A stretch of DNA of 64,000 nucleotides from assembly GCF_008630535.1 (NCBI RefSeq), contig NZ_VWPH01000017.1:1-64000 (forward strand), given 5' to 3'. Position 1 is the stretch's first letter. The number at the start of each line of letters is the position of its first letter. Positions 26,993 to 36,901 of this stretch are shown piece by piece. This stretch comes from Saccharopolyspora hirsuta (lineage in GTDB: Bacteria; Actinomycetota; Actinomycetes; Mycobacteriales; Pseudonocardiaceae). The notes beneath the pieces were generated by a model that made no database searches, was not told where the DNA came from, and was given only the letters and a program-made list of their open reading frames with translations. Made by a program: the position numbers and the translations under genes.

Positions 26993-28234
26993 GTGGCCCA
27001 ACAGGTTGAATCGAGGCTCGCGTCCGGTGCGGGGGCGATTCCGCTGGCGCTCGGCGGGATGCTCGGCGTCGGCGTGCTCGTGGGCCCGGCGCCCGCAGCG
27101 GCCGCAGCCGGGATGTGGTCGCCGCTCGGCCTGCTGATCGCGCTGCTGGCCGCGACCTGTTCGGCGTCTGCGACCGCTCACCAGTCCGCCGCCTACCGCG
27201 GCCCGGGCGCGGCCTACGCGTGCGTCCGCGGGCGCATGGGCGTGCTGCCCGCGCGCGTCGGTGCCAGCGCGTACCTGGCCGGGCACGTCGCCGCGATGGC
27301 CGCGATCGCGCGGGTGCTGGGCGACTTCTTCCTGCCCGCCTCGGCGCCGCTGGTGGCGGCCGCGGCGATCCTGCTCGTCGTCCTCTCGGCGACGACCGGG
27401 CTCCGCATCCGCGGCGCGGCGGCCTGGATCTGGCTCGCGCTGATGGCCGCGGTGCTGGCCCTGGTGGTCGTCACCTGCTTCGCGATCGCCCCGATCCCGC
27501 CGCTGCCCGCCGGGGCGGGGCCCGCGGACAGCGCGGTCGGCATCACCGGCGCTGCCGGGGTGCTGTTCTTCGCCTTCCTCGGCTTCGAGCGGCTGACGGC
27601 CCCGGCCGAGGAGCGCGACCGGGTCCCGTGGGCGGCGGTGAAGCGCGGGGTCGTGGTCTCGTTCGCCGTGCTGACCGCGGTGCTCGCGGTGGTGACGGCG
27701 GCGTTGGTGCACCAGCTCGGCTGGTCGCGGCTGGCGCTGTCCCCGACGCCGATCCGCGACGTCCTGGCCGCGGCGGCCGCGTCCGAGCTCGCGCCGCTGG
27801 TCGGCGTCGGTGCGGCGGTGGCCCTCCTGCCGGTGCTGCTGGCCACCCTGGAGTCCGCCCGGTCGACGGCGTTGGCCCTGGTGCAGGACGGCGATCTGCC
27901 CCGGGTGCTGGACCGGCGGAGCGGCGCCGGTACGCCGTACCTGTTGGACGTCGGCACGGGTGTCGCCGCGGTCGCGGTCGCTCTGCTGGTCGAGCCCGTG
28001 ACGGCGATGGCCTTCGCCGCTTGCAGCATGCTGGTGCACTACGCCTTCGCCAACGCCGGGGCGCGGTTGCTGCTGTCCGACGCCGGTGGGTGGCCGATGC
28101 GCGCGGCCTGCCTGGGCATGGGCCTGTCCGTCGTAATCGCGATGAGCATGCCGATTTCTGCGATGCTTGCGACGCTTGTTGTCGTTTTTATCGGTCCTTT
28201 GGCGACGGGAGGTGTGTCCCGTCGCTGGAGATGA
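26993..28234 (+). CDS. APC family amino acid permease
   Basis: A 413-residue membrane transporter with about 12 hydrophobic segments, starting with AIPLALGGMLGVGVLVGPAP (the APC G-x-G-x segment in TM1) and containing ITGAAGVLFFAFLGFERLTAPAEE, the TM6 region typical of amino acid-polyamine-organocation carriers. The substrate is not predictable. The GTG start is placed just before the first membrane segment. Its stop codon overlaps the start of the DUF402 gene, so the two are co-translated. Confidence 0.82.
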   Translation: MAQQVESRLASGAGAIPLALGGMLGVGVLVGPAPAAAAAGMWSPLGLLIALLAATCSASATAHQSAAYRGPGAAYACVRGRMGVLPARVGASAYLAGHVAAMAAIARVLGDFFLPASAPLVAAAAILLVVLSATTGLRIRGAAAWIWLALMAAVLALVVVTCFAIAPIPPLPAGAGPADSAVGITGAAGVLFFAFLGFERLTAPAEERDRVPWAAVKRGVVVSFAVLTAVLAVVTAALVHQLGWSRLALSPTPIRDVLAAAAASELAPLVGVGAAVALLPVLLATLESARSTALALVQDGDLPRVLDRRSGAGTPYLLDVGTGVAAVAVALLVEPVTAMAFAACSMLVHYAFANAGARLLLSDAGGWPMRAACLGMGLSVVIAMSMPISAMLATLVVVFIGPLATGGVSRRWR

Positions 28235-28914
28235 GGCGGGTCATGCTGAACGCGAGTGCAGGCAACCTTTCCCTGGAACCCATCCAACCCCCGATCTGGC
28301 TGCCCGGGGAGGAAGCGCTTTACAGCTTCTGGCGTCTTGACGGATCCCTCGGCACCGTCCACCCGGCACGGGTGGTCGCCGACGACGGAGACCAGCTGCT
28401 CTGCTGGGTCCTGGACGGCACCCCGATCCGGGTCACCACCTCCCCGGACGGCCGGTCGTACCGCGAGATGCCGCTGTTCGAGCGCTTCAACGGGCCTCGG
28501 GTGCCCGCCAGGTCCACCTGGCGCGGCACCTCCACGCTGCGCCTGGTCGACGAGCACCGCTGGTCGTCGGTGTGGTGGTTCTTCGAAGCCGACGGCACCT
28601 TCCGGAACTGGTACGTCAACCTCGAAGTGCCGCTCGGGCGCGACGAGCTCGGGGTCCGGCGGGTGGACGGCGTGCTGGACGTCGAGGTGTTCCCGGACGG
28701 GTCGTGGTCCTGGAAGGACGAGCACGAGCTGGCCGCCGCGATGGCGGCCGGGCGGTTCGACCGCTGGCACCTCAAGCAGCTGCGGGCCGAGGGGGAGCGG
28801 ATGATCGCGCTCGCCGAGGCGCGGTTGTTCCCGTTCGACGGCACCTTCTGCGACGCGGCGCCGGATCCGAAGTGGGCGCTGCCGTCCCTACCGGATGGAC
28901 TGCTGCAGGTCTGA
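28231..28914 (+). CDS. DUF402 domain protein
   Basis: A 227-residue protein with a DUF402 fold similar to FomD-type nucleoside-diphosphate hydrolases. Marker stretches are WWFFEADGTFRNWYVNLEVPLGR and VDGVLDVEVFPDGSWSWKDEHEL, which hold the conserved Asp and Glu metal ligands. The first ATG (28231) overlaps the permease stop codon as ATGA, arguing for coupling. A second in-frame ATG at 28243 is equally possible. Substrate unknown. Confidence 0.82.
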   Translation: MRRVMLNASAGNLSLEPIQPPIWLPGEEALYSFWRLDGSLGTVHPARVVADDGDQLLCWVLDGTPIRVTTSPDGRSYREMPLFERFNGPRVPARSTWRGTSTLRLVDEHRWSSVWWFFEADGTFRNWYVNLEVPLGRDELGVRRVDGVLDVEVFPDGSWSWKDEHELAAAMAAGRFDRWHLKQLRAEGERMIALAEARLFPFDGTFCDAAPDPKWALPSLPDGLLQV

Positions 28915-28929
28915 CCGGTGTTCGGGGGG

Positions 28930-29220
28930 TCAGGACACCGAGATGAACAGCAGCACGGTGATGAGCGCGACCAGGGCGCCGATCCCGCCGACCGAGCCGC
29001 CGCGCAGGTCCTTCGGGAAGAACGCCTGGTGCTTGTTGCGCCACCAGAACGCCCAACCGGCGGCGCCGGCCGCGCCCAAGATCAGGCCGAAGATGTCGAG
29101 CCAGGAGTAGCCGAGCGCCACGAGCAGGCCGCCACCCAGTGGCATCAGCGCCGCCAGGGTGGCGGCCAGCGCGTCCTGCGACGCGGTGGTGGGGACCGGA
29201 GCGGGAGCCTGCTGGTTCAT
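28930..29220 (-). CDS. Small two-TM membrane protein
   Basis: A 96-residue protein with hydrophobic segments at about 25-50 and 75-93 (LDIFGLILGAAGAAGWAFWW, IGALVALITVLLFISVS) and a Gln/Pro/Ala-rich N-terminus. It contains RNKHQAFFPKDLRGGSVG between them. No family named. ATG chosen because TATGAT lies exactly 6 nt upstream, which fits a leaderless mRNA; a GTG two codons earlier is possible. Convergent with DUF402, divergent from ilvE. Confidence 0.75.
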   Translation of the reverse strand: MNQQAPAPVPTTASQDALAATLAALMPLGGGLLVALGYSWLDIFGLILGAAGAAGWAFWWRNKHQAFFPKDLRGGSVGGIGALVALITVLLFISVS

Positions 29221-29226
29221 GAGCAC

Positions 29227-29232
29227 ATCATA
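29227..29232 (-). promoter_or_regulatory. -10 hexamer TATGAT, leaderless start
   Basis: TATGAT, close to the TATAAT consensus, 6 nt, then ATG of the small membrane protein. Confidence 0.6.
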
Positions 29233-29366
29233 GAGCCCGGAACGTCGGCTTCCGGAAGCTTCCGGGTCACGCTCGGTGGCGTCCGTTGAGCGGCCTGTGA
29301 TCGGACGCCGGACAATTGGACGACCAACTTAAGACGATCCGGTTTCCACTGCTCGAACGGTCGCGA

Positions 29367-29372
29367 TACGGT
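29367..29372 (+). promoter_or_regulatory. -10 hexamer TACGGT, leaderless start of ilvE
   Basis: TACGGT, 6 nt, then the ilvE ATG. Confidence 0.55.
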
Positions 29373-29378
29373 ACGCGC

Positions 29379-30482
<1,104 letters not shown>

Positions 30483-30499
30483 GCTCCGGACATCCCGAA

Positions 30500-30537
30500 C
30501 CGGGGGGCGCAGTTTCCGCGGAAACTGCGCCCCCCGG
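30500..30537 (+). terminator. 38-bp perfect palindrome, ilvE terminator
   Basis: Two 19-nt halves are exact reverse complements centred on CCGCGG. The inner part, GCGCAGTTTC, matches the palindromes at 30683 and 44107. Lies 18 bp after ilvE. Confidence 0.8.
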
Positions 30538-30600
30538 TGTGTCGGGCGTCCGACATGCCGGAGGCGGGGCTCGGCGGGCATCCGCCGTTGTGCCGGACAT

Positions 30601-30648
30601 CCGCGATTTCAATGGAAATCGGACGTCCGATTTCCATTGAAATCGCGG
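30601..30648. repeat. 48-bp perfect palindrome, GATTTCAATGGAAATC type
   Basis: Two 24-nt halves are exact reverse complements. The outer 17-18 bp are identical to those of the hairpin at 44201-44250. Between ilvE and the end of cobS (convergent), so it can act as a bidirectional terminator. Confidence 0.8.
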
Positions 30649-30682
30649 GAGTTCCCCCGCGCCCGGGCGTGTCGGACGTCTT

Positions 30683-30706
30683 GCGCAGTTTCAGTTGAAA
30701 CTGCGC
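30683..30706. repeat. Palindrome GCGCAGTTTCA family
   Basis: 11-bp arms with a 2-nt centre, right after the cobS stop on its strand. Same arm sequence as 30500 and 44107. Confidence 0.75.
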
Positions 30707-30715
30707 GGCGCCGGG

Positions 30716-31450
30716 TCAGGCGAGGGTTGCGCCGATGAGGACCGTCGTGGTGGCGAGTTCGGAGGCCGCGCCGAGGACGTCTCCGGTGATTCCGCCGAAG
30801 CGGCGCTGGACGTGGTGGGTGAAGGCGAGGAGCAGGGCGGCTGCCGCGGCGACCGCGATCGCCACGTGCCAGGTGAATGCCAGCGCCGCCACCGCGAGCA
30901 GCACCAGCCACCAGGCCGTCACCAGCCAGGTCGGTTGACTGCCCGCCACCAGGGCTCCCATACCTTCCGGGCGGGCGGAGGGCACCCCGCGGCGGCAGCA
31001 CAGGACGAAGCCCGCTCGGCCGACCGCGCACGCCAGCACGACCACCAGCGGGTTGGCCGCGAGTTCGGCGAGGCTGGCCGCTTGGGCGCCCAGGACCAGG
31101 ATCAGCGCGACCACCGCGAACGGTCCCGCGCCGCCGTCGCGCATCACACTCAGCGCGCGCTCCGGCGGTCCGTAGCAGCCGAGGCCGTCCACGGTGTCGG
31201 CCAGCCCGTCCACGTGCATGCCCCTGGTGACCAGCACCAACACCGCCACGGTCAGCAGACCGGCCAGGAGCGCGGGAGCGCCGAGAACGGTCAACCCCCA
31301 GAGCGCGAGGGCGCCGAAGCCGCCCACCAGCGCACCGACCAGGGGAGCGAACGCGATCGCCTGGCGGCAGGTGGCGTCGTCGACGCGGCGCGCGGGCAGC
31401 GGCAGGACGCTCAGCCACGAGACCGCCAGGCGGAGGCCGTCCGAGGTCAC
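30716..31450 (-). CDS. cobS: Adenosylcobinamide-GDP ribazoletransferase (cobalamin synthase)
   Basis: Integral membrane enzyme (244 aa) joining adenosylcobinamide-GDP with alpha-ribazole(-phosphate) in late cobalamin assembly. The family blocks are [64 protein letters not shown] (Asp-rich active site) and [15 protein letters not shown]. Several membrane segments follow the active-site loop. GTG start overlaps the cobT stop as GTGA, so it is translationally coupled. Confidence 0.95.
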   Translation of the reverse strand: MTSDGLRLAVSWLSVLPLPARRVDDATCRQAIAFAPLVGALVGGFGALALWGLTVLGAPALLAGLLTVAVLVLVTRGMHVDGLADTVDGLGCYGPPERALSVMRDGGAGPFAVVALILVLGAQAASLAELAANPLVVVLACAVGRAGFVLCCRRGVPSARPEGMGALVAGSQPTWLVTAWWLVLLAVAALAFTWHVAIAVAAAAALLLAFTHHVQRRFGGITGDVLGAASELATTTVLIGATLA

Positions 31451-32532
31451 GACCTCGGGCCGGTGGCCTCGGCTTCGGTCGGTCCGCCGACACCGGCTTC
31501 GGCGAAGGTCGCCATCTCCCCGAGCACCCGCGTCGCGGCGGTCAGGATCGGCAGCGCGGTCAGCGCGCCGGAACCCTCGCCGAGCCGCATCTGCAGGTCG
31601 AGCACCGGGGTCAGGTCGAGGTGTTCGAGCACCAGCGGACCGCCCGGTTCGGCGGAGCGGTGCCCGGCCAGCCACCACTGCCGCGCCCCGGGCGCGATCT
31701 CCTCGGCGACCAGCGCCGCCGCACCCACCACGACGCCGTCCAGCAGCACGGGCGTGCGGCGGACCGCGGCCTGGGCGAGGAAGCCGGTCAGCGCGGCGAT
31801 GTCGGCGCCGGAGGAGGTGCGCAGCAGCGCCACCGGGTCGTCCAGCACCTTGCGGGCCCGGCGCAGCGCGTCGCGGATCGCCGCGGTCTTGCGCATCCAG
31901 GCGTTGTCGTCGATGCCGGTGCCGCGGCCGACGACAGCCACCGGTTCGGTCCCGGTGAGCGCCGAGATCAGCACCGCGGCCGGTGTGGTGTTGCCGATCC
32001 CCATGTCCCCGGCGATGAGCAGGTCGGCGCCGGAGTCGATCTCCTCGTCGGCGATGGTCCGCCCGGCGTTGATCGCGGCCCGCACCTCGGCGTCGGTCAG
32101 GGCGTCCTCGCGGTCGATGGACCCGGACGCGCGGCGCACCTTGTGCGCGCTGACCACCGGCGGGGTGTCGGCGTTGACGGCCATGTCCACCACCCGCACG
32201 GTCGCCCCGGTGTTGGTGGCGAGCACGTTCACCGCCGCGCCCCCGGCCAGGAAGTTCGCCACCATCTGGCCGGTCACCTCGCTGGGGTAGGCGGACACCC
32301 CGTGCCCGGCGACCCCGTGGTCACCGGCGAAGACGACGACCCGCGGCCGGGCGAACGGCCGGGGCGGGCAGAGCCCCTGGCGGGCGGCGACCCAGACACC
32401 GAGCTCCTCCAGCCGCCCCAGCGAGCCGGCCGGTTTGGTCAGCTGCTCGTGCCGGGCGACCGCCTGCCGGCGGGCCTGCTCGTCGGGGGTCGGCACCGTC
32501 GGGAAGCTGATCTCGTTCTGGTCGGTGGACAA
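31447..32532 (-). CDS. cobT: Nicotinate-nucleotide-dimethylbenzimidazole phosphoribosyltransferase
   Basis: Makes alpha-ribazole phosphate, the lower-ligand nucleotide of cobalamin; 361 aa. Seen: [67 protein letters not shown] and [20 protein letters not shown] with the catalytic Glu. Start is TTG, with GGAGG five nt upstream; no ATG or GTG fits better. Middle gene of cobU-cobT-cobS. Confidence 0.95.
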   Translation of the reverse strand: MSTDQNEISFPTVPTPDEQARRQAVARHEQLTKPAGSLGRLEELGVWVAARQGLCPPRPFARPRVVVFAGDHGVAGHGVSAYPSEVTGQMVANFLAGGAAVNVLATNTGATVRVVDMAVNADTPPVVSAHKVRRASGSIDREDALTDAEVRAAINAGRTIADEEIDSGADLLIAGDMGIGNTTPAAVLISALTGTEPVAVVGRGTGIDDNAWMRKTAAIRDALRRARKVLDDPVALLRTSSGADIAALTGFLAQAAVRRTPVLLDGVVVGAAALVAEEIAPGARQWWLAGHRSAEPGGPLVLEHLDLTPVLDLQMRLGEGSGALTALPILTAATRVLGEMATFAEAGVGGPTEAEATGPRS

Positions 32533-32551
32533 GCGAACCTCCGTGTCGATG

Positions 32552-33091
32552 TCAGCGCAGCCGGAGCGGAAGACCGGCGACGAGCAGGACGACCTCGTCG
32601 CACACCTCGGCCAACCGGGCGTTCAGCGCCCCGAGCTCGTCCCGGAACAGCCTTCCAGACCGGGTGGCCGGAACGACGCCCAACCCGACCTCGGCGGAGA
32701 CCACGACCACCCGCCCGGCGCAGCCGGTGACGGCGTCGACGAGCTCGGTGCAGCGCGCGGCCACGACATCCAGCGCACCGGGGTCCCGCTCCCAGGCCCC
32801 GGCGTCGTCGAGCACCCCGGTCAACCAGGTGGCGAGATCGTCGACCAGCACGGACGCACCGGCCGGAACCTCGCCCAGCACCCGGCACAACGTCGTGGTG
32901 TCCGGAGCTTCCGCGGTCCGCCAGCTGTCCGGCCGCCGGGCGACGTGGGCGGCGATCCGCTCGTCCCACTCCCGATCACCGGCAACCCGCCGAGCGGTGG
33001 CCACGTAGGTGACCGCCTCATCGGCCCCGACCAACCCCTCGGCGTGCGCGGACTTCCCGGAACGCGCCCCACCGAGCACCAACGTGCGCAC
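32552..33091 (-). CDS. cobU: Bifunctional adenosylcobinamide kinase/guanylyltransferase
   Basis: A 179-residue CobU that phosphorylates adenosylcobinamide and transfers GMP to give adenosylcobinamide-GDP. P-loop GGARSGKS at 7-14. [13 protein letters not shown] and [30 protein letters not shown] are the other family blocks. GTG start, 12 bp after the DUF3043 gene. In M. tuberculosis cobU is at another locus, so this operon is more complete here. Confidence 0.94.
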   Translation of the reverse strand: MRTLVLGGARSGKSAHAEGLVGADEAVTYVATARRVAGDREWDERIAAHVARRPDSWRTAEAPDTTTLCRVLGEVPAGASVLVDDLATWLTGVLDDAGAWERDPGALDVVAARCTELVDAVTGCAGRVVVVSAEVGLGVVPATRSGRLFRDELGALNARLAEVCDEVVLLVAGLPLRLR

Positions 33092-33103
33092 TGCGGGCCC
33101 CGA

Positions 33104-33742
33104 TCAGCCGAGCTTGGCGATGTCCTTGGGGGTGTAGCGGGGGCGGGGGACGCGGAGCTTGCGGATCTGCATCGCGCGGGTGAAGGCGTACCAGCCCAGG
33201 GCGAACGGCTTGTCCTTGGCGTCCGGGAACTTGGCCCGGACGTGCTTGTTGACGTAGCGGCCCAGCAGGGTGCCCTCGATGACCATCATGATCAGCAGGG
33301 CCATGCAGAACAGCGTCGCGTACTGCTGCACCAGCAGGTTCTGCGACAGGGTGCTCACGAACACCACCAGCACCAGCGGCATGAACAGGCCCATCAGGTG
33401 GCGGCGGGTGTCGACCAGGTCGCGGACGTAGGCGCGCACCGGGCCCTTGTCGCGGGGCATCAGGTAGCGGTCGTCGCCCTGCATCATGCGCTCGCGGCGC
33501 TCGCGGGCGGCGTTGCGCCGCTCCTCCTTGTTGCCGCGGGCCCGCTTGATCGCCTCGCGCTGCGTCTTCGGCGGCGGCGGGACCGGGCCGCGGCGCTTGC
33601 CCTCGGCGTCCCGGCGCTTCGGGGTGGGGCGGCCCTTCTTCGGCGTGTGGTTGGGGGCGTGCTCCGCCGCGGGCTGGGCAGTCTCGTTCTCGGACTCCGG
33701 GCTGGCGGGCTGCTCAGTGCTGCTGCGGCGAAGGAACCTCAC
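33104..33742 (-). CDS. DUF3043 membrane protein
   Basis: A 212-residue actinobacterial DUF3043 protein (Rv2206 type). The N-terminal 90 residues are hydrophilic and Lys/Arg/Pro-rich (TPKKGRPTPKRRDAEGKRRG). Then GPVRAYVRDLVDTRRHLMGLFMPLVLVVFV leads into two transmembrane segments at about 117-137 and 143-163. GTG start with a TACCCT hexamer 6 nt upstream. First gene of the operon with cobU-cobT-cobS, but a role in cobalamin metabolism is only inferred from that. Confidence 0.88.
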   Translation of the reverse strand: MRFLRRSSTEQPASPESENETAQPAAEHAPNHTPKKGRPTPKRRDAEGKRRGPVPPPPKTQREAIKRARGNKEERRNAARERRERMMQGDDRYLMPRDKGPVRAYVRDLVDTRRHLMGLFMPLVLVVFVSTLSQNLLVQQYATLFCMALLIMMVIEGTLLGRYVNKHVRAKFPDAKDKPFALGWYAFTRAMQIRKLRVPRPRYTPKDIAKLG

Positions 33743-33748
33743 TCCAAC

Positions 33749-33754
33749 AGGGTA
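33749..33754 (-). promoter_or_regulatory. -10 hexamer TACCCT, leaderless start of DUF3043-cobUTS
   Basis: TACCCT, 6 nt, then the GTG. This is the likely main promoter of the cob operon; no cobalamin riboswitch fits in such a leaderless transcript. Confidence 0.55.
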
Positions 33755-33793
33755 TTCGACGCCACTCCGGTTCTTGCAGCAGACCGGGCGGAA

Positions 33794-33995
33794 GACCCTT
33801 TCCGGGCTCGTTCTGCGTGGCGGTGCCGGTGGCGGAACCTCAGCGCCCGCCTGGACTGCGGGTGCCCTGACTTGTGCATGACCCGATACACGGCGTCAGG
33901 GCCGTCCTCGACGGAAGGAATCCCGGAGGGGTGGGCAGGCACCGTGAACCCGCGGCGGTGCGAGCTGCGAGGGTGGGCTGAGCGGCTACGCCGCT
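33794..33995. repeat. Hairpin-ended intergenic repeat, copy A
   Basis: About 200 bp in the 439-bp gap between DUF3043 and erpA. Left end: imperfect hairpin around loop TTTCC (33794-33809). Right end: AGCGGC-TAC-GCCGCT (33981-33995). The core is nearly identical to copy B at 43807 apart from scattered changes and a 4-nt insertion (GGCA near 33937). The rest of the gap, 34000-34180, holds the erpA promoter region and no gene that I can support. Confidence 0.8.
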
Positions 33996-34181
33996 TCGAA
34001 GGCGGAAGACCACCACTTGAGCGGGTCAAGCCACATCACACCAGCTCGGCGGCTGGCTGTGCCACCATGGAACGCGGAGACACGGCACACGTCCCCGGGT
34101 CCGCCCGCGGGAATAGGCCGGTCCGGTCCGTGGTTGCACCACAGGCCGGAATCGGATGAGCGAGACCTCTAGGGAGAGTCC

Positions 34182-34547
34182 ATGACCGCCCCGAACACCA
34201 CGACCGAGAGCGAGGCGCCCGCCCACGGTGTCACGTTGACCGACGCGGCGGCCCAGAAGGCCAAGGCCCTGCTGGACCAGGAGGGTCGCGACGACATGCA
34301 CCTGCGCATCGCCGTCCAGCCCGGTGGCTGCGCGGGGCTGCGCTACCAGCTCTTCTTCGACGAGCGCACCCTGGACGGCGACGCGCGGCGGGACTTCGAG
34401 GGCCTGGGCGTCGTCGTCGACCGGATGAGCGCCCCGTACCTGGAGGGTGCGGTGATCGACTTCGTCGACTCCATCGAGAAGCAGGGCTTCACCATCGACA
34501 ACCCGAACGCGGGCGGGTCGTGCGCCTGCGGCGACTCGTTCCACTGA
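34182..34547 (+). CDS. erpA: Iron-sulfur cluster insertion protein, HesB/IscA/ErpA family
   Basis: A 121-residue A-type carrier that receives Fe-S clusters from SUF and hands them to apoproteins such as LipA. The three ligand cysteines are Cys50 (PGGCAGLRYQ) and Cys114/Cys116 (GGSCACGDSFH). The first 15 residues are an unstructured extension. Ribosome binding site AGGGAGAG. Homologue of Rv2204c. A hairpin terminator follows. Confidence 0.95.
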   Translation: MTAPNTTTESEAPAHGVTLTDAAAQKAKALLDQEGRDDMHLRIAVQPGGCAGLRYQLFFDERTLDGDARRDFEGLGVVVDRMSAPYLEGAVIDFVDSIEKQGFTIDNPNAGGSCACGDSFH

Positions 34548-34570
34548 CCGGGCGAGCCGATCTGGCACGA

Positions 34571-34596
34571 GGCCGGTACCCCGCGGGGTACCGGCC
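34571..34596 (+). terminator. erpA terminator
   Basis: A 26-bp perfect palindrome (13-nt halves) followed by TTCTTGCT. A second palindrome, CGGTGTTCGAACACCG, lies at 34615-34630 and may serve the convergent TetR gene. Confidence 0.85.
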
Positions 34597-34638
34597 TTCT
34601 TGCTGCTCGGGGGTCGGTGTTCGAACACCGTTGCGCAC

Positions 34639-35241
34639 TCACGACGGCTCGGGGAGGCCCGCGACGTAGGACCGCACCGCTTCGCGGAAGGCGGTGCGGT
34701 CGACCTCGGCCGGTTCGGTGGCGCGGATCGCGGTGCGCAGGGCCGGGTAGTCGTCGCCGAGGGGCTGGTCGAAGGCCGGGGAGAACGGCGCGAGGATCGA
34801 GCCGAGGACCACGTAGTCGATGCCGAGCACCACGCGCAGCGCCGCCGCCGGTGCGAACCCCGCCCCGACGAGCATGGCCACCACGTCCTCGTAGGCCTGG
34901 CGGGATTCGGCGATGGTCACCGCGCGGCGGGCGATGATCCCCACCGCGTTGGGGTGCTTGGCGAACGCCGCGTGGTAGGTGCTGGCCCAGTCCAGCAGGC
35001 CCGCGCGCCAGTCCGCCGGGTCCAGCTGCAGGGGCGGGATGTCCGCGGTGATGATCTCGGTGATCAGCTCGAGGATGTCGTCCTTGCCCGCGACGTGCGA
35101 GTACAGGGACGGGGCCTGCACGCCCAGCTTGGCCGCGATGCGCCGGACGGTGAGCGCTTCGGCGCCTTCCCCGTCGACGACCGCGAGCGCGGCCAGCCCG
35201 ATGTCGTGCCTGGTCAGCGAGCCGCGCCTGGTCTGGGTCAC
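34639..35241 (-). CDS. TetR family repressor, divergent from permease operon
   Basis: A 200-residue regulator. The HTH is at about 8-52 (HDIGLAALAVVDGEGAEALTVRRIAAKLGVQAPSLYSHVAGKDDIL). The C-terminal domain (YHAAFAKHPNAVGIIARRAV, LRVVLGIDYVVLGSILAPF) looks like the TetR_C type found in tetracycline-repressor-like proteins. GTG start with GGAGGAGG upstream. A CCTAAC-TTA-GTTAGG palindrome lies between it and the divergent permease-amidohydrolase operon, which it probably represses. Confidence 0.9.
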   Translation of the reverse strand: MTQTRRGSLTRHDIGLAALAVVDGEGAEALTVRRIAAKLGVQAPSLYSHVAGKDDILELITEIITADIPPLQLDPADWRAGLLDWASTYHAAFAKHPNAVGIIARRAVTIAESRQAYEDVVAMLVGAGFAPAAALRVVLGIDYVVLGSILAPFSPAFDQPLGDDYPALRTAIRATEPAEVDRTAFREAVRSYVAGLPEPS

Positions 35242-35355
35242 CGGTCCTCCTCCGTGATCGCTGGCGCCTCCCATTCTTCCCGAGCCGGGTCCGGCCGCGG
35301 GATCCGTCGGCCGCCGAGGTCTTCCCAAACTCCCGGCGGAGCCCTACAGTCCCTG

Positions 35356-35370
35356 CCTAACTTAGTTAGG
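35356..35370. promoter_or_regulatory. TetR operator CCTAACTTAGTTAGG
   Basis: Perfect 6-bp-arm palindrome 28 bp upstream of the permease ATG and 115 bp from the TetR start. AT-rich within GC-rich DNA. Confidence 0.75.
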
Positions 35371-35398
35371 TTGGCCCCGTCCAAAGGAGGGCGCAGGC

Positions 35399-36901
35399 AT
35401 GAAAACCTCGGCCGCCAGGGAGAATTCGGACACCGACGAGGATTCCGCGCGGCTGCGCGAGCTCGGCTACGAGCCCCAGCTGAAGCGCGGGCTGGGGGTG
35501 CTCGGCAACATCACGATGGGCTTCGCGACGATCTCCCCGGTCGTCGGGCTCTACGCGGTGGTGCTGGTCGGCGCGACGATCGCCGGGCCCCGGTGGGTGT
35601 GGGCGCTGCCGGTCTGCCTGGTCGGGCAGTGCCTGCTGCTGGCGCTCTACGCCGAGCTGTCCTCCGAGTTCCCGATCTCGGGCGGGGCCTACCAGTGGAC
35701 CCGGCGGCTGCTCGGCCCGTCCTACGCCTGGTTCACCGGCTGGATCTCGCTGTGCTCCAGCCTGCTGGCCAACACCACGATCGCCTACCTGGCCGCGCCG
35801 TGGGCCTTCACCCTCGTCGGCGTCACCCCGACGCCGAACCAGCTGGTCGTGGCGGCGGCGGTGTTCGTCGTGGTGTGCTCGCTGACCAACATGCTCGGCG
35901 TGGACGTGCTGCGCCGCGCGCTGGCGATGGGCGTGGTGGCCGAGGCCATCGCCTCGGTGCTGGTCGGGGTCGCCCTGCTGCTGGTGTTCCGCTCGCAGCC
36001 GTGGTCGATCCTGACCGAGGGCTTCGGCACCGAGGCGCTGTTCGACGGCTCCGGGTTCGCCGCGTTCGTCGCGGCGGTGGCCGTCGGCGGCTGGGCGTTC
36101 ATCGGCTTCGACGCCTGCGTGTCGACCTCGGAGGAGACCCGCAACGCCACCCGGCACGTGCCGCGCGCGATCTGGATCGCGCTGCTCAGCGTCGGCCTGC
36201 TGGTGATCCTCAACGCCTTCGCGGTGGTGCTCACCCACCCCGACCCGGCGAGCGTGGTGGCCGGGGCCGATGCCGACCCGGTGACCACCGCGGTGGTGGC
36301 GTCCTTCGGTGACTGGTCGGCCAAGCCCTTCGTCGTCGTGGTGATCATCGCGTTCCTGGCGTGCGGGATGGCGGCGCAGGGGTCGACGGCGCGGGCGCTG
36401 TACTCGGTCGCGCGCGACGACGTGCTGCCGCTGTCCAAATTCCTGCGCACGGTGAGCCGCCGGAGCCAGGCTCCGATCGGCGGCGCCGTCGCGGTCACCG
36501 CGGTGGCGTGCGTCGGGTTGCTGCTGGCGCTGAACAGCGCCGCCATGGGCAGCCTCATCACCTTCGGCACCTCGGCCTTCTACCTGACCTTCTTCCTGGT
36601 CGCCCTCGCCGCGCTGGTGGCGCGCCTGCGCGGGACGTGGGTGCCCGCCGGTCGCGTCCGGCTGGGACGGCCGGGCACCGCGCTGAACTTCGGCGCCGTG
36701 CTGTGGCTGGGGTTCGAGTTCGTCAACATCACCTGGCCCCGCGCGCTGCTCGCCCCGGTGGGCGCCCCGTGGTACCAGGTGTGGGCGGCACCGCTGGGCA
36801 CCGCGCTGATCGTCCTCGTCGGACTCGTCTACTTCGCGGTGGCCAAACCGCGCGACCGGGTCGTCATCAGCAGTTCCTTCGCAGATCGGAGTACCTCGTG
36901 A
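35399..36901 (+). CDS. APC family amino acid/amine permease
   Basis: A 500-residue transporter with about 12 transmembrane segments. The N-terminal cytoplasmic tail ends in LGYEPQLKRGLGVLGNITMGFATISPVVGLYA, the first segment of GABA/choline-type permeases. SSEFPISGGAYQWTRRLLGPSYAWFTGWI is the characteristic second-third segment block, and FDACVSTSEETRNATRHVPRAI the typical TM6 exit. A GGAGGGCG ribosome binding site precedes the ATG. Its stop overlaps the amidohydrolase start (GTGA), so the pair probably imports and processes the same compound. Confidence 0.9.
   Translation: MKTSAARENSDTDEDSARLRELGYEPQLKRGLGVLGNITMGFATISPVVGLYAVVLVGATIAGPRWVWALPVCLVGQCLLLALYAELSSEFPISGGAYQWTRRLLGPSYAWFTGWISLCSSLLANTTIAYLAAPWAFTLVGVTPTPNQLVVAAAVFVVVCSLTNMLGVDVLRRALAMGVVAEAIASVLVGVALLLVFRSQPWSILTEGFGTEALFDGSGFAAFVAAVAVGGWAFIGFDACVSTSEETRNATRHVPRAIWIALLSVGLLVILNAFAVVLTHPDPASVVAGADADPVTTAVVASFGDWSAKPFVVVVIIAFLACGMAAQGSTARALYSVARDDVLPLSKFLRTVSRRSQAPIGGAVAVTAVACVGLLLALNSAAMGSLITFGTSAFYLTFFLVALAALVARLRGTWVPAGRVRLGRPGTALNFGAVLWLGFEFVNITWPRALLAPVGAPWYQVWAAPLGTALIVLVGLVYFAVAKPRDRVVISSSFADRSTS

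Noticed and set aside
30500-30710. CRISPR-like repeats or an attachment site
   Set aside because: The repeats are palindromes lying next to stop codons, without regular spacers, a leader, cas genes, an integrase or a tRNA.
33739-34029. 96-codon minus-strand frame covering repeat copy A
   Set aside because: Part of the frame is shared with copy B, but a 4-nt indel and the short copy C break it, and both ends are hairpins. Treated as non-coding repeat.
33743-34181. Cobalamin riboswitch near the cob operon
   Set aside because: No B12-box-like conserved sequence was seen by eye and the repeat fills most of the gap.
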